A stretch of 64,000 nt of DNA from JBBSDP01 sp963754335 (GCA_963754335.1 CAVWFQ010000003.1:806001-870000); one strand, 5' to 3'. Counted from the stretch's first letter, positions 39,397 to 49,656 are shown. The notes: generated by a model not told the origin, from the sequence alone. Made by a program: numbers and translations.

Positions 39397-40050
39397 ATGA
39401 CGACTGACAGTGTGATCGAATCCGTTCGGCGAGCCCTGGGGCGGAATGAACCCCTGGCCGCCGCGCCCATTCCCCCTGCAATCAATGAACCGCTGGTGCG
39501 GCTCGTTCACAGCAACATCGGCTTGCCGGAACTGTTCGTCGATCGCGCCAAGGCAAACAAAATGGGAGTCGAGGCGATCTACCTCGAGGAACTACACGCA
39601 AAATTGATCGAATTTCTCAAGTCAAACGATTGCCGGCTGATTGCCCTTCCGGCATCCGCGTTCCTCGAAAAAATTGGCGTTCCCCAAGCGCTGAGAGATG
39701 CCGGTTTTCAGGTGCGACTCTGGCCCGAGATGACGCTTGACGAGTTGTACGACTTCGATTGCGGCGTCACCGACGTCTGGCATGCGGTCGCCGAGACCGG
39801 CAGCCTTGTCATGCGCGCTTCGCCGGAACATGGTCGCGCCTTATCGCTGGTCCCCCGAATTCACGTCGCAATCCTGGAGCCGAAGAATTTCCTGCCAGAT
39901 CTGGTCGATCTTTTCCAGCTTCTCACCGCCGAGGGCGATTTTTCCAACGTCGTGATCATCTCCGGTCCGTCGAAAACGGCGGACATCGAGATGAACCTCG
40001 TGACCGGCGTCCATGGGCCAGGCGTGGTGCAGTTGTTCGTGCTGCAATAA
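39397..40050 (+). CDS. lutC: LutC-like LUD domain protein
   Basis: A 217-residue protein of the LutC/YkgG type: the LUD core shows GVTDVWHAVAETGSLVMRASPEHGRALSLVPRIHVAIL and ISGPSKTADIEMNLVTGVHGPG, the family hallmark near the C-terminus. It starts at ATG 39397 after GGGAA. It follows the LutB-like gene on the same strand and is likely co-transcribed for lactate utilisation. No electron-acceptor genes are nearby. Confidence 0.88.
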   Translation: MTTDSVIESVRRALGRNEPLAAAPIPPAINEPLVRLVHSNIGLPELFVDRAKANKMGVEAIYLEELHAKLIEFLKSNDCRLIALPASAFLEKIGVPQALRDAGFQVRLWPEMTLDELYDFDCGVTDVWHAVAETGSLVMRASPEHGRALSLVPRIHVAILEPKNFLPDLVDLFQLLTAEGDFSNVVIISGPSKTADIEMNLVTGVHGPGVVQLFVLQ

Positions 40051-40057
40051 AGCGAAC

Positions 40058-41361
40058 TCATTTCAGTATCTTCCGCGCTTCCGGCTTGATCAGATCACTG
40101 GCCGGCAGGCGGCCGAAGTGGGTGCCGTCTTTGGCCATATTCGGTTTCCAGAACGGTGAATCCGGTCCGGTCGCCAGCATTGCGCCGATATCGATGATGC
40201 CGTCGTAGCCATACTTTCCAAAGTGAGCGCGAATTTCCTTGTTGTATTCGAGGAACTGAGGCGAATGCGCATCGGGTGTCTGGTCGGCTTCGGTGAGCGT
40301 GGCGATGTCAACGTCAGGCTTGTTATGCGTGAAAGGCGTCAGTGTACAGACCCATTTTCGGGCTTTGGCCAATTCGGGGTGAGCCGTGAGGCGAGCATCC
40401 AGGTTGAGCATTTGCGCGGCGGTTACGCCGTTGCCGATGTCGTTGTGCCCGTAGAAATTGATGATGTCAGTCGCGTACTTCAATACCTGGAAACGCGCTT
40501 CGTTGAGATAGCCCTTGATCTGACCATCCGCGGAAATCACATTGCTGAGGGCATCTCCACCGACCGCCATGTTGGCGTGCGGCACGTCGATGAACGCCTT
40601 CTGGAACCAGACTCCTTCGGAGTCCGGTCCGTTTTGGACGGTCAGGCTGTCGCCGATCACGACGACGAACTGCGATTGAGGATCGACATTTTCACCGACC
40701 ATGAGGAATGGCGCGAATAGGCCGTCCCCTCCCGGCTTCCATTGCTTTTCAAGATCAGGATCGAGCGTTCGATCGTCGGCACCCGTATAGACGCCCCAGG
40801 ACCAGAGTCCATCAGGGCGTTGTTCATGGAACGGTGCAAACGTGCCACAGCCGATGTTCAGGTCTTGATCCAGCTTTACGTGACATCGCAGGTAAAGCTT
40901 CGTATTTGCTTTGACGGTCAGCTCGATTGGATCGGTGACATAAAACGCATGAGGCGCGACGACGGTTTCGTTCGGCGGGTTCGACGACCCGAGCTGCTTA
41001 TTGCCCCGGCAAACGTGATCCGTGTGAGCGGTCCGGCGATCGACGTCTTGAACGCCTGGCGCATCGTCAGCGGTGATTCGGAATTGTTCCACCCGATCAG
41101 ATAAACATGCGGGCCGGCGGACTGACAAATCTCAATGTAGCTTTGGCAGGTGAAGCCGGGCGCTTTGAAAGTAAATCCAAGGATGGGCAACTCCCCGGTT
41201 CCGTTCACGAACCGGGTTCCCTCGGGAATGATGAGAAGCGGTCGCTCGGGTCTCTCCGCGGCGGCCGCTTTCGCGCCGGCTGGCAGACTGGCCAGGGCAG
41301 TTAGAAAGAAAAACAGAACAACGGTCAGGTGCATCACGCTTCTCAATTGTTTTGCCATCAT
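40058..41361 (-). CDS. exported SGNH/GDSL-type hydrolase-like protein, one frameshift
   Basis: Starts with a signal peptide (VMHLTVVLFFFLTALASLPAGAKA). The frame breaks near 41004-41008, where a C/G run of four seems one short, and continues with NETVVAPHAFYVTDPIELTV to the stop at 40058. The SGNH block I is VVVIGDSLTVQNG (GDSL), an Asn-containing block is INFYGHNDIGNG, and a late His/Asp sits in DGTHFGRL. It probably cleaves an ester on a carbohydrate or lipid outside the cytoplasm. About 434 residues. Confidence 0.75.
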
Positions 41362-41371
41362 TTCGTTCCGG

Positions 41372-42397
41372 TCACTGCACCAACCCCTTGGTCAATCTCA
41401 GGAAAACGTCTTCGAGCCGGATCTGTTCCGGGGTGATGCTGTGAATCGAGATATTGTGAGCGATCAGGCGGTCAATGAGGAAATGATGATGAACGGTCGG
41501 GTCGGCGAGGGTAACGACGAGTTGGCCATTATTTCGCTCGATCGTCGCGATACGGGGATCGTCACGCAAAGCGGCGACGGCCAGCTCCGACTCGCCGACC
41601 ACCTGCACGTGAATGACCGGCCGAAGTCGCGCGCGGGCAACTAACTCGTCCATGGTCCCGGAAATCTCCAGCTTACCCCGCTCGATAATTCCGATCTTGT
41701 TGCAGAATTCGCCAAGCTCCGAAAGGATATGACTGGAAATCAGGATCGTCTTGCCCAGTCGTTGCAATTCGCGAAGCAGCTCGCGAATTTCGATGCGGGC
41801 CCGCGGATCCAGCCCGCTGGCAGGCTCGTCAAGCAGCAGGATCGGCGGATCATGAACCAGCACACGCGCCAGCCCCAGTCGCTGCTGCATGCCGCGGGAG
41901 AGTGAATCGACGTAGGCATCCTGCTTGTATTTGAGATCCGTCAACTCCAGCACGTCGGCCACCACGCGCCGGCGCGAGCCGCGGGAAATGCCATAAGCAC
42001 TCGCAAAAAACTCCAGATACTCCGTGACTTTCAGGTCTTCGTAGACGCCAAATGCATCGGGCATATATCCGATATGACGGCGGACGAAATCCCCGTTGCC
42101 GGCCACCGTCCGGCCCATGATCTCGGCGCTGCCGGAGGTGGGCTCGAGCAGGCCGGCGAGAATTTTCATGGTCGTGCTCTTGCCCGCGCCGTTGGGTCCG
42201 ATGAAGCCGAAGACATCGCCGGATTCGAGCGACAGATTCAATCGGTCGAGCGCTGTCAGCGATCCATAGCGGCGGGTCAGGTCGCGGGTGAAGATGGCGG
42301 GCGGCGGAGGCGCGACCGGAGCAGTGACGAAAACAGGCTCGACTTCGGCTGGCGCAGGTTGAGTTTGTGCAGGCGTTGGTTCAATCGATTCGGTCAT
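41372..42397 (-). CDS. ABC transporter ATP-binding protein (CcmA/GldA-like)
   Basis: A 341-residue ATPase: Walker A GPNGAGKSTT, signature motif LSRGMQQRLGLARV, Walker B PPILLLDEPASGLDPRA and switch His in ILISSHILSELG. The N-terminal 35 residues are Pro/Ala-rich. It resembles the ATPase of GldA/Gld or lantibiotic-type exporters. The next gene upstream on the same strand (ends 42416) is a large exported protein; the permease itself is not in sight. Confidence 0.93.
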   Translation of the reverse strand: MTESIEPTPAQTQPAPAEVEPVFVTAPVAPPPPAIFTRDLTRRYGSLTALDRLNLSLESGDVFGFIGPNGAGKSTTMKILAGLLEPTSGSAEIMGRTVAGNGDFVRRHIGYMPDAFGVYEDLKVTEYLEFFASAYGISRGSRRRVVADVLELTDLKYKQDAYVDSLSRGMQQRLGLARVLVHDPPILLLDEPASGLDPRARIEIRELLRELQRLGKTILISSHILSELGEFCNKIGIIERGKLEISGTMDELVARARLRPVIHVQVVGESELAVAALRDDPRIATIERNNGQLVVTLADPTVHHHFLIDRLIAHNISIHSITPEQIRLEDVFLRLTKGLVQ

Positions 42398-42415
42398 TTG
42401 TTCCAGTTCCCCCGG

Positions 42416-44507
42416 CTATCTTTTCAAATCGACCAGCGCCCGTATCCATTGCCAATGCTGCTCGATCGCGGCTTTCGGATCGAGTGGGGCGGCGGCCGGG
42501 GCGTCAACTACACGCGCGTAAATGAACGCGCAGTGATCGTCCCGCTTCAACGTGTTGACCACTGCATGGGCGCGCCGCGGCGAAAGCCACCATTCATACT
42601 TCTGATCCAATGTGCCGCTGGTTTGAACCGGTGATAATCCCGATATCGGAGGGGTTTGAGTTGAATCGGGGAAGGGCGCCAGATCAAATTCCACTTTGGC
42701 CTCCGCTCCTGCGGCGATCTGGTCGCCGGCATGCGGGTTCGTCGCGGAGTTCGAAACGTCCGTGAGCTTGGCTCGTCCTGAGCCGTGTTGAGTCTCGATG
42801 CTCACTTCGTGCAGCGGATGATCGGAAAGGTTGCGTATTGTCCCCAGCAGGCGCGGACGCACGTGCTCGAAATCGGAAGGGACTTCTGTAAGCGATGCGG
42901 CCAGAAGAGGCGGCCCCGGCGCAATCGTATCGCCACGAAGAAACCGGAGATTCCAGACATTGATCGACATGGGCGCGGCCAGATTGCTTTCCCAGGTCTG
43001 ATGAAAATTGATGGGGGTTTTCCAACCTTCCGACCCCCTGTAATAGAAGTTCTCGGCGCCGGCCGGCCTCCACCACCCGTGCTCGGCCTGGATCGAATAA
43101 TTCGCGGTGCGCGGCGAATAAATTCCCGCCACATCGATCGAGGCAATCGTCTGGCCGTCGGCCTGATCTGCCAGCCGAAGTGTACGGTAATAAAGGTTAC
43201 CACTCTTGATCAAATGCCCTGTCAACAAAGCTCCGAGCGTAAGCAGGGCAATCCAGAGAGAGGTCGTAATCCATGTGTACGGATGGCGCCCCAATCTCTT
43301 AAGCACGAACCAATCGAGCGGCCCAACGAGAATCATCATGCCGACGAGAGCAATAGCCACATACGAGAAACCAAAGGTTCCCGCCCCCGGCACATTCCCC
43401 AGCGAATCGGTGACGCTGGCCGTCGCATTCTGCTGGAGTTGCTCGTCGCTGCCCGGTTCAGCCTGAAAGTAGCCGTAATCAGGTGTAGGATTTGGGTTTG
43501 GTTCTTCCCAGGCGATTCCGAACGCTTCAAAAATCGGCTTCCAAAGCTTTTTCTTTTCGTTCGTATCTGACAATCGGAATTCGGCAAGACTGATGGGCTC
43601 GACCAGAATCATTCCCAGCCCCAGCCGCCTCATGACGCCGGGGGGGAGGGTTCCATTAAAAAATGGACTGTTCGATAGTCCGCTCTTCGGCGTCAACGTT
43701 CGGGCCGGGAGCTTACCCGGAGCATGCTGCCCCGCTATTGAATTTCTCAAACTAAACGGCGGGTCCGCGTCGAACGGCGGGCCGACCGAACACGGCAAGA
43801 CATCGACCAGCGGTGAAGCGTTGGGCAGAGTTCCATCGCCAGGCCAGAGTAAAAGGCAACCTCCAGCGCAGGATCCAATCGACGATCGCCTGCTGGGCAT
43901 CGCTGCTGATCGAGAAACCGCCTCCACGCGAAACCGGATTCAGGTCCGGCTGATCCAGAACCAGCAGATCGAGGCTGTCGTAACCGATCGGCGTTTCAGG
44001 AAGCCGTTGTGGATCAAGATAACTCACCGCGACGCGTTGATCAGATGCAATTTGGTCGCCGAGGGAGCGCATGCCGGAACGGCTGCCGCTGACGCCGATC
44101 AATTTGCCGCCGCGCCAGCCTCCATTCAAGGCGATGCCGCCGTCATTGAGTTCGTAAGGTTTAACGCTGGCAATCGGCTTGTGGCTGTGGGCATCGCGCA
44201 AGGTAAATGTGGCGTCGCGTTCACCGCCGCCCATGGGGAGATAGAGCGGAAACGTCTGGGGGATGGGGCCGATCGCAAAATTCTGATCGATATTTGCCGT
44301 GTAGTTGTTGTCGTGCGGCCAGTCGATCTCCAGAATCACATTTCTCGGCTTCGAGTCCGACGCCGTCACGAAAGCGGGCACCCAATGGCCGTAGCGGGCC
44401 TGGTCTCCCCAGCCGATCTCGACATCAAGTGACGTTGAGGTATCTGCCCTCGCGGAGACTGCGAAGCCGAGTAGAGCCACCGCAAGGATAGTCCGGCAAC
44501 AGAACAT
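42416..44507 (-). CDS. exported membrane protein next to ABC ATPase, one frameshift
   Basis: About 697 residues. The signal peptide (FCCRTILAVALLGFAVSARA) is followed by a beta-rich domain and a glutamine-amidotransferase-like part (ALPETPIGYDSLDLLVLDQ-type strand, IVDWILR; the frame breaks here near 43862-43866 and goes on with CLLLWPGDGTLPNASPLVDV). Two C-terminal membrane helices (FSYVAIALVGMMILVGPLDWFVL and WITTSLWIALLTLGALLTGHLI) precede a further periplasmic part. The gene is 19 nt before the ABC ATPase. Such proteins are often with GldA-type ABC systems; exact role unknown. Confidence 0.72.
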
Positions 44508-44521
44508 GAACCTTCACCATT

Positions 44522-45514
44522 TCACAAGTGTTGCGGGGCGATCGATTCGACGATGCGGGCGGCAATTTCGACAGCCGCCAATCCCTCTTCGGCAGAAACC
44601 AGCGGCGGGCCTCCCCCAACCACTGAAGCGACGAAAGAATCGAGCTCCGCGCGAAGAGGCTCGGCGTCGTCGATCTGGAGTTCCTCAATCTGCACCAGCT
44701 CTTTGAAGTTCAGTTCCGAAAGATCCTCGATTTCGCCGGCGCGAATTCGCGCAACCGCGTCGCGAATGGCGGTGAGATTCTCGCTTCGACGGGCAACGAT
44801 TCCGTATCGCTTCTGATAATCGAGCGAAACATAGGCGTCGGGACTGAAGACGCGAAGTTTTCGTTCGGTCTTCATCGCCAGTCGCGACGCGGTGAGGTTT
44901 GCCACGCAGCCGTTTTCGAAGGTGAGCCGGGCATTGCAGATATCTTCAACATTGCCGATGACGCTGACACCGACTGCGTCGATTTTTGCCACCGGCGAAG
45001 CCGCCAGATGAAGGACGATGTCAATATCGTGAATCATCATGTCGAGGACGACGCCGACATCGATGCTGCGAAACGTCATCGGGCTGATTCGGACGACTTC
45101 GATGAAGCGCGGCCGGACCTTCAATCCGTCCATCGCGCGAAATGCAGGGTTGAATCGCTCGATGTGCCCCACCTGAAGCAGAACGCCGCTGGCGCGGGCT
45201 GATTCGGCGATGTGGCGCGCCGCCGCAACATCTTTGGCAAGCGGCTTTTCCACCAGGCAGGCGATTTTCCGCTTGAGGCAGGCCTCGGCGACCTCGACGT
45301 GAGCGGCGGTGGGGACGGCAATGCTCACCGCCTTGATATCGGCCGGGAGGGCGTCGAGCGAGGATATCGCAATACAGCCGAATTGCTCGGCCACCGCGGC
45401 AGCTTTATCAGGATCGGCATCGCAGACGGCGGCCAATCGGACCGTCGGCATCTGAGAATAGACGCGGGCATGCAGCCGGCCCATATGCCCGCAACCGATG
45501 ACTGCGACTGTCAG
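44522..45514 (-). CDS. Gfo/Idh/MocA family oxidoreductase, start uncertain
   Basis: About 331 residues. The Rossmann strand LTVAVIGCGHMGRLHA begins before ATG 45484, so the true start is upstream. The same frame is open back to a TGA at about 45550 without ATG, GTG or TTG, while a GTG at 45554 lies in another frame. A frame break near 45500-45515 is therefore likely. Later motifs are SIAVPTAAHVEVAEACL, LVEKPLAKDV and MMIHDIDIVLHLA. It resembles UDP-sugar or inositol dehydrogenase-like members. Substrate unknown. Confidence 0.83.
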   Translation of the reverse strand: MTVAVIGCGHMGRLHARVYSQMPTVRLAAVCDADPDKAAAVAEQFGCIAISSLDALPADIKAVSIAVPTAAHVEVAEACLKRKIACLVEKPLAKDVAAARHIAESARASGVLLQVGHIERFNPAFRAMDGLKVRPRFIEVVRISPMTFRSIDVGVVLDMMIHDIDIVLHLAASPVAKIDAVGVSVIGNVEDICNARLTFENGCVANLTASRLAMKTERKLRVFSPDAYVSLDYQKRYGIVARRSENLTAIRDAVARIRAGEIEDLSELNFKELVQIEELQIDDAEPLRAELDSFVASVVGGGPPLVSAEEGLAAVEIAARIVESIAPQHL

Positions 45515-45678
45515 AGGGTTACCAGCCAGCGCGAGAAGAATCCGATGAAGTCACGACGGGATCGTATCAACTTCACCAGTGAATGTCAGAGCAGCGGTCT
45601 CTTGCCGTTGAAAGCTGAACGTTGAACGTTAAAAGTTCAGCGTCCAACGGTCCAGCGTTCAACAAGGAAGCCAGACTT

Positions 45679-47950
45679 TCACGCGGCGACTTGTCTTGTC
45701 TGCAAGGCGCCGAGAACCTTTGTCGCCGCGGCCTGGTCGAGCGGCCTGGAAAGGTAGAAACCCTGGGCGTTTTCGCAGCGGAGATTCTGGAGCTGCTCGA
45801 GTTGCTCGGCGGTCTCGATCCCCTCCGCGGTCACTTTCATATTGAGGTTGTGAGCCAGCGCGATGATCGTGCGGATGATTTCGACGCTCTCGGCGTCCTG
45901 TCCCATCCGGGCCACGAATGAGCGATCGATTTTCATCGTGTCCACCGGAAACCGCTGCAAATAGGCCAGTGAGGAGTAGCCGGTCCCGAAATCATCGATA
46001 TTGATTTTGACTCCCAGCGCCTTGATCCGATGGAGCATGGTGATGGTCGCTTCCGGATTTTCCATCACGACGCTTTCCGTGATCTCCAGAATCAATCGCT
46101 CAGGCGCAACGCCAGTCTCTTTCAATACGCCCGTCACCATCTCGATCAGATCGGCCTGGGTAAATTGTTTGCCGGACAGATTGATGTTGATATCAAGCGG
46201 GTGGTCGGGAACGGTCGCCTGCCATTCGGCGATCTGGCGACACCCCTCGCGCAATACCCAGTGGCCCAGCGGAACGATCAGCCCGGTCTCCTCGGCGACA
46301 GGAATGAAATCAGAGGGGGGAATCAGGCCGCGCTCCGGATGCCGCCAGCGCACCAGCGCCTCGAATCCGCGCAACTGGTTGGTCGCGATGTTGAGGATGG
46401 GCTGATAGTGAAGTTCGAATTCCCGGCGGTCGATCGCGCGGCGAAGATCGTTTTCAATCTGAAGCAGTTTCACGGTGCGCGAGTGCATGGTCGAATCGAA
46501 CATCTGGTGCCGCGCCTTGCCCAGCGACTTGGCTCGGTACATCGCGATGTCGGCATCGCGCAAAACATCCTGCGGCCGGGAATAATTGCCTTCGCTGGTT
46601 GCAATCCCGACGCTGACGTTGACGAAAATCTCCTGCTTTCCGAGGACGAAAGGAATTTTCAAAGCTTCAAGGATACGGTCGGCGACCTGAGTCGCGTTGC
46701 TCGGCTCGCGCGGATCATCCAGGAGAACTGTAAACTCATCGCCGCCAAACCGCGCCACCGTGTCGCCAGGTCGAAGGCACGCCGCCAACCGAGCGGCGAA
46801 TTCGATCAGCAACTGGTCGCCGGTCGAATGTCCGAGGCTGTCGTTGATCAATTTGAATCGGTCCAGATCCATGAAGAGCACCGCGTAGCGATGCGCCGAA
46901 TCGCGCGCCAACCGGGCGATAGACCGCTCCAACCGGTCGATGAAGAGCACCCGATTGGGAAGCCCCGTCAACCCATCGTGCAGGGCATCGCGGAGCAACT
47001 GCTGTTCGGCCTCTTTGCGGGCGCTGATGTCAGCCTGAGAGCCGGCCATCCGCGTCGCCTTCCCGGAACCATCGCGAATCGCCGCGCCGCGCGACAGCAT
47101 CCACAGCCATCGTCCGTCCGCATGTTTCATGCGGTACTCGACCTCGAAATGCGGCGTAATCCCTTCGCGATGCGAAGTGATCGCCGATCGCACTGACTCC
47201 AGGTCATCGGGATGCACCCGATTGAACCACTCCTCCGGAAGACCACCGAGCTGTTCCTGCTTCAATCCAAGCATTTCCGCCCAGCGCGGAAAAAAAGATT
47301 CGCCCCGTCCGTTGATTCCAGTCCCAGAGCCCGTCGTTGGCGCCGCACAGCGCGAGCGAATAGCGCTCCTCGCTCTCGCGCAGAGCCTCTTCAGCCGTCT
47401 TGCGGGCGGTGATGTCGGAGACGAAACCTTCGTAGTAAAGGAAATTGCCTTGCAGGTCGCGCACCGCCCGGGCGGTTTCGGAAATCCAGATGATCGAGCC
47501 GTCTTTGCGGAAAATGCGCGCCTCAAAGCCCCTGACGCAGTCATGCTGCTGCATCAGGCGGATGAAACGCGGACGCGTTTCGTCCTCGACATAAAGCTGC
47601 CGCTTGATGTCGCTGACCCCGAACCTTAACTCGTCGGGCGAATCGTAACCATAGATCCGGGCCAGGGCGGCATTGCAGTTGAGATATTGGCCATCAAGCG
47701 TCGTCTGGAAGATGCCGTCCGTGGCGTTCTCGAACATGCTGCGATACATCTCCCCGCCATGATGCATCGCCGCATCCTGGCTGGAGGAGCGCGTCTGCAA
47801 TTCCTGTTCGAGCCTTCGGTAGGTTTCGTCAACGGCGTCGAGCAGACCTCGGATCGAAGCAGAGTGAGGCGCGCAGTCCAAGTGCTGTTTAACTTGCCCC
47901 GCTAACAACTGGTGCATACAGCCACCACATCCTGTCTGCGTTGGTTCCAT
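45679..47950 (-). CDS. PAS-PAS-GGDEF-EAL signalling protein, one frameshift
   Basis: About 757 residues of a c-di-GMP turnover protein. N-terminal CGGC motif and helix, PAS domain 1 (MFENATDGIFQTTLDG to YYEGFVSDITARKTAEEAL), PAS 2 (frame break near 47287-47297 within a run of A/T; continues PRWAEMLGLKQEQLGGLPEEW), then a GGDEF domain with intact RFGGDEF, so an active cyclase is possible. The EAL domain has intact EALVRW and catalytic residues in NLSGKQF, IDDFGTGYSSLAYL and KIDRSF. It could make or degrade c-di-GMP. No transmembrane helix is evident. Confidence 0.9.
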
Positions 47951-48056
47951 AGGTTGATTCGGATGGGATCATGGCGCTCTTTAGTGAGATACCAAATACC
48001 CGCTCTCAGTGAGGCAATATGTCAACTGATATTCCGTCTTGCGGCTGTGGATAAAT

Positions 48057-48147
48057 CGGAGAGGGCAGGAATCGAACCTACCTCACCCTGTGAGGGGTAA
48101 CGACGGTTTTGAAGACCGTGGGGACCACCAGGAACCCATCACTCTCC
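48057..48147 (-). tRNA. selC: tRNA-Sec (anticodon UCA)
   Basis: On the minus strand a 91-nt tRNA: acceptor GGAGAG pairs with CTCTCC and discriminator G (48057); anticodon stem ACGGT/ACCGT with loop CTTCAAA, anticodon TCA; a long variable arm with stem CCTCAC/GTGAGG; T arm GTAGG/CCTGC with loop TTCGATT. The D arm (GGG..CCC with extra pairs) is long, as in tRNA-Sec. CCA is not encoded. The length, UCA anticodon and long variable arm together are specific for selenocysteine tRNA. selA/selB/selD are not in the window. Confidence 0.9.
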
Positions 48148-48185
48148 AGTCGGACTTTGACCGCAACCGCGCGTCGCCCTTGGCT

Positions 48186-48646
48186 TTACAGCGCATTTTC
48201 CTGCTGCACGATCGCGTCAAACAATTGCTGTGAACCTTGAGCGCCGGCGAGGGCCTGACGGAATTTATCGATGGTCATGAGCCGGCTGATTCTTGCAAGG
48301 GCGTGGATGTGGGGACCGGTCTGGTCCGGGGGGAAGTCAGCAGCCAGATCAGCGTGACGGGTCGTCCGTCGATCGACTGAAAATCGATCGGCGTCGCCGG
48401 CCGACCGATCGCCATCACCAGATGATCGGTGCCGTTGCACTTGCCGTGCGGAATGGCGAGCCCATTGCCGATCCCCGTTGTTCGCGTGGCTTCCCGATCC
48501 AGCACGGAATCCAGAACCGACTTGGGATCATTGACCTCGCCATTGGCGGCGAGCAGGTTAACGAGCTCGGCGATGGCGTCGGACTTGGTCTTCGCCTCGA
48601 GAGGCACTTTGATATTTTGAACTTTCAGGATCTCGGTCAAACGCAT
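48186..48646 (-). CDS. PTS EIIA (nitrogen/fructose-type) protein, one frameshift
   Basis: About 154 residues from ATG 48646 (CGGAG upstream). EIIA-Ntr fold: LTEILKVQNIKVPLEAKTK, then VLDREATRTTGIGNGLAIPHGKC, with the phosphorylated His in IPHGK, and VMAIGRPATPIDFQSIDGRPVTL. The frame breaks near 48327-48334 in a run of six G/C, then reads PPDQTGPHIHALARISRLM, with the second His, to 48186. It probably receives phosphate from Hpr/NPr for regulation rather than sugar uptake. No EIIB/C is seen. Confidence 0.88.
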
Positions 48647-48776
48647 ACAAAACCACTCCGTCGCTTTACCGCGCGGTTCAATATCAGGAAACAAAAATCG
48701 TACCCCCCGCCACGAAGCAATGCAACGTATGCATTCTCCGATCAGCGCGCCTTTAAATTGTGATTCAAAGAACGCA

Positions 48777-49433
48777 TCAGACTTTTTTCGCTCCGCGCAG
48801 CGGATCCGGCTTAGCAGCCTGCTGAAAAGCCGCTTCGCGCGCCCGGCATCCGCGGCAGGCCCAACAGGGCTCGGGTCCCTCTTCGAGACAGCTCCAGGAA
48901 CGCTCGAACGGCGCGGCCACCTGATATCCCAGTTCAACAATCTGCCACGGTTCCAGTTCCAGCAGCGGCGCCGTGACTTCGAGCTCACCCTGATTGCAAG
49001 GGAGCTGAAGCAGTTCATTCCAGATTTGCACGAACTCGCTCGCCTGAGCGAGCTCATCTCCGTGTGGCCCGATTTGAAGTCCCAGATAGATCGCCGAGGC
49101 CTGATAGTGCGCGGCAAATCGCGATGCCGGGGCCAGCATGGTGAGCAGCTCGAGCATCTGCGGTCCCAGCGACCCCCGTGCCCGCGGGTCCGAAACGCCT
49201 GGCGCCGACGCGGTGGTCGCCAGCGGAGACAGATACGGCATCGGGAGCACATGGTCGCGATAGGGTTTAAAATAGGCGACCTGCTGTTCGTAAGCGCCGC
49301 GCGATTTCGAGTTGGGCTGCGCGTTCAATTCGACATGCAGCATGACGGGGCGGTATCGCTGGGCCGCCATGGCCGTCACCACCGCGGATTTCACGCTGCC
49401 GCTGTTCAGAATGATGGCTAAATCCTTGGCCAT
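48777..49433 (-). CDS. QueC-like protein with non-canonical PP-loop
   Basis: 219 residues. The C-terminal zinc motif CLEEGPEPCWACRGCRARE (Cys-x8-Cys-x2-Cys-x2-Cys) and the general fold (LHVELNAQPNSKSRG, ALLELEPWQIVELGYQVAAP) match QueC, which makes preQ0 for queuosine. The ATP-binding PP-loop, normally SGGxDS, here reads NSGSVKSAV: the second Gly is Ser and the Asp is Lys, so classical activity is doubtful. It may be a paralogue of another function. ATG 49433 is preferred to a GTG at 49454. The gene is divergent from the aro leader. Confidence 0.7.
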   Translation of the reverse strand: MAKDLAIILNSGSVKSAVVTAMAAQRYRPVMLHVELNAQPNSKSRGAYEQQVAYFKPYRDHVLPMPYLSPLATTASAPGVSDPRARGSLGPQMLELLTMLAPASRFAAHYQASAIYLGLQIGPHGDELAQASEFVQIWNELLQLPCNQGELEVTAPLLELEPWQIVELGYQVAAPFERSWSCLEEGPEPCWACRGCRAREAAFQQAAKPDPLRGAKKV

Positions 49434-49480
49434 GAACCTGACGAAGGTAGCCACCGGCAGTCCTTAAGTAAATTCGCGGC

Positions 49481-49509
49481 TTGGATTTGGCACAGCCCAA
49501 TGGTATATT
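49481..49509 (+). promoter_or_regulatory. aro leader promoter (TTGGAT-N17-TATATT)
   Basis: -35 TTGGAT (49481-49486) and -10 TATATT (49504-49509), 8 nt before the leader ATG at 49518. Confidence 0.6.
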
Positions 49510-49517
49510 TCGTTGCG

Positions 49518-49592
49518 ATGAGCGGCCCGATGAACGCGAATTCGTTTTGGTTTGGCTGGTATTTTACCGGCCTTTCAACGTGCGCGTCCTGA
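49518..49592 (+). CDS. aromatic-rich leader peptide of the DAHP synthase gene
   Basis: A 24-residue frame, ATG 49518 to TGA 49590-49592, with the stretch SFWFGWYF: three Phe, two Trp and one Tyr in 8 residues (codons TTT TGG TTT GGC TGG TAT TTT). Downstream pairing fits attenuation: segment 1 GGCTGG (49554-49559) pairs with CCAGCC (49594-49599); segment 2 TCCTGAG (49587-49593) can pair with CTCAGGA in the terminator's 5' arm (49626-49632). A ribosome stalled for aromatic tRNAs would block segment 1, let segment 2 pair with the terminator arm and allow transcription of the synthase. No Shine-Dalgarno; predicted transcription start about 2 nt before the ATG. Confidence 0.85.
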   Translation: MSGPMNANSFWFGWYFTGLSTCAS

Positions 49593-49621
49593 GCCAGCCG
49601 AACGTAAGATGAAAACGACGG

Positions 49622-49656
49622 AAGCCTCAGGAAGCGATCCTGAGGCTTTTCTTTTT
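49622..49656 (+). terminator. attenuator terminator hairpin of the DAHP synthase gene
   Basis: AAGCCTCAGGA (49622-49632) and TCCTGAGGCTT (49638-49648) form a perfect 11-bp stem with a 5-nt loop, followed by TTTTCTTTTT. GGAGG follows and then the synthase ATG. Confidence 0.9.

Noticed and set aside
46030..47196. 388-codon open frame on the plus strand
   Set aside because: Antisense of the GGDEF-EAL gene.
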